A DNA stretch of 11,705 bases from Candidatus Brevibacterium intestinigallinarum (GTDB taxonomy: Bacteria > Actinomycetota > Actinomycetes > Actinomycetales > Brevibacteriaceae). The position numbers and the translations under genes were made by a program. The DNA is taken from the NCBI GenBank assembly GCA_019117325.1, contig DWZY01000124.1, positions 1 to 11,705 on the forward strand. Direction: 5' to 3'. The notes under the pieces are model-generated. The model did not search any database and was not told the origin of the DNA. It worked only from the letters and a program-made list of their open reading frames with translations. Positions 7,419-11,705 of this stretch are shown here, in pieces (position 1 is the first letter of the stretch; each line of letters begins with the position of its first letter).

Positions 7419-7424
7419 AAGGAG
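7419..7424 (+). promoter_or_regulatory. Ribosome binding site of the second CoA transferase
   Basis: AAGGAG, ten bases before the ATG at 7435, fixes that start out of a longer open frame reaching back across catJ. The 68-base catJ gap shows no clear promoter or terminator. Confidence 0.7.
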
Positions 7425-7434
7425 CACCCACCGC

Positions 7435-8673
7435 ATGAGCGCCGACGACTTCGAGAAGATCTTCGACCGGCCGGGCACCGGCCCGCTGTCCGGCATCGTG
7501 GTCGCAGACTTCTCCCGCGTGCTCGCGGGCCCGTACGCGACGATGATGCTCGCGGACCTGGGCGCCACCGTCATCAAGGTGGAGAGCCCCGGCGGTGATG
7601 ACACCCGCAGCTGGAAGCCGCCGGTGCGCGGGGACGACTCGACGTACTACCTGTCGATCAACCGCAACAAGTACGACATCGTCCTCGACCTCACGGACGC
7701 GGACGATCTGGCCGTCGCGCAGGAGCTGGCCCGCCGCGCGGACGTCCTGGTGGAGAACTTCAAGCCGGGCGGGCTCGCCAAGTACGGCCTCGACCACGCC
7801 ACGGTGAGCCGGACGAATCCCACGGTCATCTACTCCTCGGTCACCGGATTCGGCCCGCAGAACCCGCAGCCGGGCTACGACCTGCTGGTGCAGGGGCTGT
7901 CCGGCTTCATGAGCCTGACCGGTGATGCGGACGGCCCGCCCTACCGGGGCGGCGTGGCGATCTTCGACGTCATGACGGGCCTCCACACGACGATCGGGAT
8001 CCTCGCCGCGCTCCAGCACCGCGCGCAGACCGGCGAAGGGCAGACGGTCGACACGAACCTGCTGTCGTCCGCGATGTCCGGGCTCGCCAACCAGACGAGC
8101 GCCTACGTGGCCGGCGGCGCCGTGCCGCACCGCATGGGCAACGAGCACCCCAGCCTCTACCCGTACCAGCCGATGCCCACGAAGGACGGCGACCTCATCA
8201 TCGCGTGCGGCAACGACCGCCAGTTCGCGATGCTGGCGAACACGGTGGGTCGCCCCGAGTGGCTCACCGACGAGCGCTTCGCTCGTGCCATCCCCCGCAA
8301 CGCGCACCGCACGGAGCTCGAGCCGCTGCTCATCGAGGCGCTCTCGCACCGCGACGCGCAGGAGTGGTACGAGCTCCTGACGGCGGCGGGCATGCCGTGC
8401 GCCCCCATCAACTCGATCGAGCAGGGCGTCCAGCTCGCCGAGTCCATGGGCCTCGAGCCGTCCGTCCCCACCGGCACCGGCGACCGCGTCATCCCCACGG
8501 TCCGCAACCCGATCACCCTCTCGAAGTCCCCGATCTCATACGATCTGGCACCGCCGAAGCTGGGGCAGGACTCGGATCGCGTCCGCCGCTGGCTCGCCAC
8601 TCCTGCGGCAGGCGCCGCCGCCGAGGCCGGGGTCCAGACCCCGACGACCGGAACCGCCGCGGCGGAGGACTGA
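7435..8673 (+). CDS. Family III CoA transferase, succinyl-CoA:dicarboxylate type (CaiB/BaiF)
   Basis: A 412-residue CaiB/BaiF protein. The N-terminal pattern (LSGIVVADFSRVLAGPYATMM, GDDTRSWKPP at 54-63, YYLSINRNK at 71-79) is that of the branch holding succinyl-CoA:glutarate CoA transferase and itaconate/mesaconate-type transferases. These move CoA from succinyl-CoA onto a free dicarboxylic acid through an aspartyl intermediate. Asp178 in GVAIFDVMTG is the likely catalytic aspartate. VENFKPGG at 107-114 and YSSVTGFG at 133-140 are further family marks. The last 20 or so residues are Ala/Thr-rich. It follows catJ by 68 bases and precedes the MFS gene by six, so it is probably one operon. It is only distantly like the minus-strand family III protein, so the two should not be redundant. 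The substrate (glutarate, itaconate, mesaconate, methylsuccinate) cannot be told from sequence. Confidence 0.88.
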   Translation: MSADDFEKIFDRPGTGPLSGIVVADFSRVLAGPYATMMLADLGATVIKVESPGGDDTRSWKPPVRGDDSTYYLSINRNKYDIVLDLTDADDLAVAQELARRADVLVENFKPGGLAKYGLDHATVSRTNPTVIYSSVTGFGPQNPQPGYDLLVQGLSGFMSLTGDADGPPYRGGVAIFDVMTGLHTTIGILAALQHRAQTGEGQTVDTNLLSSAMSGLANQTSAYVAGGAVPHRMGNEHPSLYPYQPMPTKDGDLIIACGNDRQFAMLANTVGRPEWLTDERFARAIPRNAHRTELEPLLIEALSHRDAQEWYELLTAAGMPCAPINSIEQGVQLAESMGLEPSVPTGTGDRVIPTVRNPITLSKSPISYDLAPPKLGQDSDRVRRWLATPAAGAAAEAGVQTPTTGTAAAED

Positions 8674-8679
8674 GGGCCG

Positions 8680-10119
8680 GTGGCCCGACGCACAGGACCC
8701 GAGGAGGAGCCCGGGAGCAGTCGAGCTGCTGGCCGGACCCCGGGCCAGCTGGCCTACATCGCACTGCTGGGGACGACCTCGGCCGGGACCGTGGGCGGCA
8801 CGATCATCAACGCGCCGCTCGAGTGGATCAAGCAGGAGTTCGGGGCGTCCGACTCGCGAGTCGTGCTGGCCGTGGCGGCCTACACGGTCGCGATGGCGGT
8901 GTTCGTGCCGCTGGCCGGCTGGCTGTGCGACCGGCTGGGGCCCATCCGCGTCGTGGCCGCGGGCCTCGCCGTGCTCGCGGCCGCCCAGCTGGCGGCGGTC
9001 GCCTCCGTCAACCTCGAGATGCTCATCGCGCTGCGCGCCGTGCAGGGCATGGCCTGCGCGACGTTCCCGCCCAGCGTGCAGAGGGCGCTGCCCGCGCTGT
9101 GGCCGCACAAGGGCGCGACCGCGCTGGCCGCGTGGGCCTCTGCGATCGGCGTGGGCCAGGCCGTGGGCCCGCCCATCGGCGGCGTCATCGCTCAGTTCCT
9201 GGGGTGGCGCGGAGTGTTCGGCTTCGCGGGCCTCGTCTCCGCCGTTCTGCTCGTCGCGGTCCTCCTCCTGGTCCCGTCGATCCCCGGGCGGAAGGTGCCC
9301 TTCCACGCGCCCGGTGTCCTCATCCTCATGCTGTCGATCGGGCTGTTCGTCATCGCCGCGACGATGGTGGGCCAGCGGCTGCCGTGGGGCCAGGACGCGC
9401 TGGTCGCCGGTGCCGCGCTGGTGAGCGGTGTCGCGTTCGTCGTCATCGCGGCGCGCAGATCCGACCGGCTGGTCGCGCCCCGGGCGCTCCTGGAGAGGCG
9501 GTACGCGCGGGCGACCGCGATGGCCGCATCGACGATGTTCATCATGGGCATCGTGCTCACCTCGCTGCCGCTGTGGCTGGCGCAGTCCCTGGGCCTGGGG
9601 CCGGGTCCGGTGGGAGTCATCGTCTTCGCGATGGCGGCGGCGATGGCGACCTCGGCGCGGATCACGTCTGCCGCACGCCGCGCGTGGGGCGGCTGGGCGA
9701 CCTCGATCGCCGCGCTGGGAGCGCTGGTCGCGGTCCCGATGCTCCTGGGGCTCTGGCTGGACGGAGGTCCCGGTGAATCCGCCGTCGTCCTCCAGTCGAT
9801 CGTCATCGTCCTCGCACTCCTGACGATGGGAGTCGCGATCAACGCGGGGCAGAGCCTCGCGGCGTTCTCTGTGTCCCTGTCGGACACCGGGCGGAACTCC
9901 CTGGCGTTCGGGATGCACAACACAGCACGCTTCGTGAGCATGGCGCTGGGCTTCGCGTGGACCGCGCTCATGTACCCATTCGGATCGATGGCCCTCACGT
10001 TCACCGGTGCGCTGCTGGCCGCTGGGGCGACGCTCCTGCTGGTCCTCCGGGGCGGGCCGCTGGACGCGCAGGGTGGTCAGCCGGACGGGTCGGACGGCGC
10101 GATGGATGGGCCGCGCTGA
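8680..10119 (+). CDS. MFS transporter, 14-helix (DHA2-like)
   Basis: A 479-residue major facilitator superfamily membrane protein starting at GTG, six bases after the preceding stop. GGAGG at 8664-8668 is the likely ribosome site. Hydrophobic segments suggest about 14 helices, with the first near residues 24-45. A motif A-like loop (GWLCDRLGPIR) follows helix 2. Motif C, typical of proton-driven exporters, is seen as GVGQAVGPPIGG in helix 5. Length and helix count fit the DHA2 drug:H+ antiporter group. The N-terminal 20 residues and C-terminal 20 are polar. As last gene of the catIJ operon it may move the substrate in, or export a toxic acid intermediate; motif C slightly favours export. No soluble or accessory domain is visible. 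Confidence 0.9.
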   Translation: MARRTGPEEEPGSSRAAGRTPGQLAYIALLGTTSAGTVGGTIINAPLEWIKQEFGASDSRVVLAVAAYTVAMAVFVPLAGWLCDRLGPIRVVAAGLAVLAAAQLAAVASVNLEMLIALRAVQGMACATFPPSVQRALPALWPHKGATALAAWASAIGVGQAVGPPIGGVIAQFLGWRGVFGFAGLVSAVLLVAVLLLVPSIPGRKVPFHAPGVLILMLSIGLFVIAATMVGQRLPWGQDALVAGAALVSGVAFVVIAARRSDRLVAPRALLERRYARATAMAASTMFIMGIVLTSLPLWLAQSLGLGPGPVGVIVFAMAAAMATSARITSAARRAWGGWATSIAALGALVAVPMLLGLWLDGGPGESAVVLQSIVIVLALLTMGVAINAGQSLAAFSVSLSDTGRNSLAFGMHNTARFVSMALGFAWTALMYPFGSMALTFTGALLAAGATLLLVLRGGPLDAQGGQPDGSDGAMDGPR

Positions 10120-10128
10120 CAGCCGAAC

Positions 10129-10156
10129 GGCCTGCAGGACGGACAGTGCTGAGGCC
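10129..10156 (+). other. Weak hairpin after the first MFS gene
   Basis: GGCCT (10129-10133) pairs with AGGCC (10152-10156). Three more pairs (CAG with CTG) form if one G is bulged. There is no T-run, so termination is uncertain. Confidence 0.25.
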
Positions 10157-10172
10157 CGCGCATCTCATGTTC

Positions 10173-10178
10173 TAGGAT
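10173..10178 (+). promoter_or_regulatory. Candidate -10 box for the second MFS gene
   Basis: TAGGAT is a good actinobacterial -10 hexamer. The matching -35 (CTGAGG or TGAGGC, 17-18 bases upstream) is poor. A start near 10185 would place the palindrome at 10192-10212 in the first bases of the transcript. Confidence 0.4.
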
Positions 10179-10191
10179 GAGCCTGGACCGT

Positions 10192-10212
10192 CACTGAACG
10201 AGCGTTCGAGTG
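10192..10212. promoter_or_regulatory. Palindrome, candidate TetR-family operator
   Basis: GAACG (10196-10200) and CGTTC (10203-10207) are perfect inverted repeats around AG. CACT before and AGTG after extend the symmetry with one extra G at 10208. The size, the GAACG..CGTTC core and the position between a -10 box and the MFS start are typical of TetR-family repressor sites on efflux genes. No TetR gene lies in the window. Confidence 0.55.
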
Positions 10213-10254
10213 CTGACGGGTCGACGATGAGGACGACGGGTGAGGAGACGGCGC

Positions 10255-11705
10255 GTGGACGACCTGCAGCCTGACCCCGCACCCACGGTGTGGCCGCTCT
10301 ACGTCGTCACGTTCCTGGCGACGTACACGATCGCGGTCGCAGCGATCTCTGCGCCCGGTATCCAGCGGGAGCTGGGGATCGGCGATTCCGGCATCTCCCT
10401 GGTCGTGGGTGCGTACTCCGCGACGTTCGCGGCGGGCCTCATCTTCTTCGGCCGCCTGGGGGACCGGTGGGGCCGGCGGCGGATGTTCCGCATCGGCACG
10501 CTGGGTCTGGCGGTCACTGCTCTGCTCACCGCATGTGCGCCCACTTTCGAGCTCCTCATCGTCGCCCGGCTGGCGCAGGGTGTGGCGGCGGCCGTCACGA
10601 CGCCGCAGACGCTCGCGAGCATCCAGTCCGTCCTGCGCGGGACCGCGCGGCTGCGGGCCGTGGGCCTCTACAGCGTGTTCGCCGGCAGCGGGACCGTCTG
10701 CGGACAGGTGGTGGGCGGTCTCATCAACAGCGCCTTCGGGCCGCAGCTGGGCTGGCGGGCGGCCTTCGCCAGCGTGGGGCTGGCCGCGCTCATCGCGTGG
10801 TGGGGCGCGTCGCGGCTGACGGAGTCGCGCTCGGCGTCCCCGCTGGGACTCGACGCGCGGGGCTCCGTCCTGGTCGCAGCCGCGCTGCTGCTGCTCATCG
10901 CGGGGCTCACGAGTGCCGCGAGCATCGACCTGTCCTCGCTGGGAGGCGGGGCGGAGACGGCGGCGGGTGCGGCCTCGGGAGCGGGGGCAGGAGCGGGCAG
11001 CGGAGGGTGGGACCCGCTCGTGATGACGGGCCTGCTCCTGGCCGGGTCCGCGCTCCTCTTCGGGGGCCTCGCGTGGCACCTGCGGGTGCGCGCGCGGTCC
11101 CGGGGCCCGTCGATCCTGCCGCTGGAGATACTCAGCGAGCCGTCGGTGCGCACCGGGATGGCGCTGGCCTGCGTGCTCTTCATGATGATCGGCGGCTACG
11201 CGTACAACTTCTCGATCGTGAGCCAGCAGGGCCACGGGCTGACGCCGGGGCAGTCCGGCATCGTCGCGGCGGCGCTGTCGCTGGCGTTCGTGGGGGCCTC
11301 GGCGGTGGCGCCGCGGATCGTCGCGGCCTGGGGCGGGACGATCGTGGGCGGGCGGCGGCTGCTGCTGACCGCGAGCCTGGTGCAGGGCGTGGGCATGGCG
11401 CTCGTGGCGGTGTTCGCGCTCACGGGCGTCGAGCCGTTCTTCGCGTGGTACCAGGTGCCGGGCGTGCTGATCGGCGGAGGGCAGGGCCTCATGATGGGGC
11501 CGCTCGTGTCCGTCGTCATGGCGGCGGTCCCGGACGAAGCGGCGGGGCTGACGGGCGGGCTCGTCGCGACGGCGCAGCAGACCGGCCTGGGGCTGGGGAT
11601 CGCCGTCCTGTCGACCGTGTTCATGGGGCTCGCGCAGTTCCAGCCGCAGCACCCCGCGTTCGGGTGGACGTGCGCGGCGACGATCGTGCTGACGGCGCTC
11701 TTCGC
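10255..11705 (+). CDS. MFS transporter, DHA2-like, cut by window end
   Basis: At least 483 residues of a second MFS transporter, running off the right edge without a stop. The GTG at 10255 is preferred because AGGAG (10243-10247) lies seven bases upstream. A GTG five codons earlier (10240) is possible, and a stop at 10228 limits any further extension. Motif A is textbook (GRLGDRWGRRRM at 66-77) and motif C is seen as AGSGTVCGQVVGG at 143-155, which points to a proton-coupled drug or metabolite exporter. About 13-14 helices are visible so far. Residues 224-251, between two helices, are a Gly/Ala-rich linker longer than expected. It has its own promoter region with a TetR-style palindrome, so it is probably a separate unit from the catIJ operon. 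Substrate unknown. Confidence 0.9.
   Translation, partial: MDDLQPDPAPTVWPLYVVTFLATYTIAVAAISAPGIQRELGIGDSGISLVVGAYSATFAAGLIFFGRLGDRWGRRRMFRIGTLGLAVTALLTACAPTFELLIVARLAQGVAAAVTTPQTLASIQSVLRGTARLRAVGLYSVFAGSGTVCGQVVGGLINSAFGPQLGWRAAFASVGLAALIAWWGASRLTESRSASPLGLDARGSVLVAAALLLLIAGLTSAASIDLSSLGGGAETAAGAASGAGAGAGSGGWDPLVMTGLLLAGSALLFGGLAWHLRVRARSRGPSILPLEILSEPSVRTGMALACVLFMMIGGYAYNFSIVSQQGHGLTPGQSGIVAAALSLAFVGASAVAPRIVAAWGGTIVGGRRLLLTASLVQGVGMALVAVFALTGVEPFFAWYQVPGVLIGGGQGLMMGPLVSVVMAAVPDEAAGLTGGLVATAQQTGLGLGIAVLSTVFMGLAQFQPQHPAFGWTCAATIVLTALF

Noticed and set aside
7367..7434. Separate promoter for the second family III CoA transferase
   Set aside because: The 68-base gap has a ribosome site but no credible -35/-10 pair, so read-through from catJ is simpler.
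7435..8673. Carnitine CoA transferase (CaiB proper)
   Set aside because: The N-terminal GDDTR..PP and YYLSINRNK pattern belongs to the succinyl-CoA:dicarboxylate branch, and no other carnitine genes are present.
10165..11652. 495-codon minus-strand frame
   Set aside because: It is the shadow of the second MFS gene, rich in Arg, Gln and His with no domain. The plus strand has clear MFS motifs A and C.

Overview
The window is very G+C-rich. Its genes are tightly packed, with GTG starts, 2-6 base gaps and 4-base stop/start overlaps, and one promoter that appears to be leaderless. This points to an actinobacterium (Actinomycetota, possibly Micrococcales). I cannot name a genus. There are nine protein genes, the last cut by the window edge. 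No RNA genes, insertion sequences, CRISPR arrays or origins were seen.

Layout. Positions 1-120 hold no gene but are rich in structure: two mutually exclusive short hairpins, then a 12-bp inverted repeat enclosing a GA(T/C)C-type pentamer tandem array. The minus strand from 5459 down to 122 reads as one operon: LysR regulator, thiolase, a CaiB/BaiF (family III) CoA transferase resembling 2-methylfumaryl(mesaconyl)-CoA isomerase, etfB, etfA. The lysR-catI intergenic region (5460-5570) carries back-to-back promoters and inverted repeats suited to a LysR protein. The plus strand from 5571 to 10119 reads as a second operon: catI-like and catJ-like subunits of a family I CoA transferase, a second family III CoA transferase of the succinyl-CoA:dicarboxylate type, and a 14-helix MFS transporter. 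A separate promoter with a TetR-style palindrome at 10192-10212 precedes a second MFS transporter that runs off the window.

How the genes fit together. CatIJ enzymes load CoA from succinyl-CoA onto 3-oxoadipate, and a thiolase then splits the product into acetyl-CoA and a succinyl-CoA type product. That is the end of the beta-ketoadipate pathway. Plain 3-oxoadipate needs no electron-transfer flavoprotein and no mesaconyl-CoA isomerase. A methyl-branched oxoadipate would: thiolysis gives methylsuccinyl-CoA, an ETF-linked dehydrogenase gives mesaconyl-CoA, and an Mct-type enzyme moves the CoA between carboxyls before hydration and cleavage. I therefore infer, without proof, that this LysR-centred divergon handles a methyl-branched or C5/C6 dicarboxylic acid, perhaps from methyl-aromatics. 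The dehydrogenase, hydratase and lyase this needs are not in the window.
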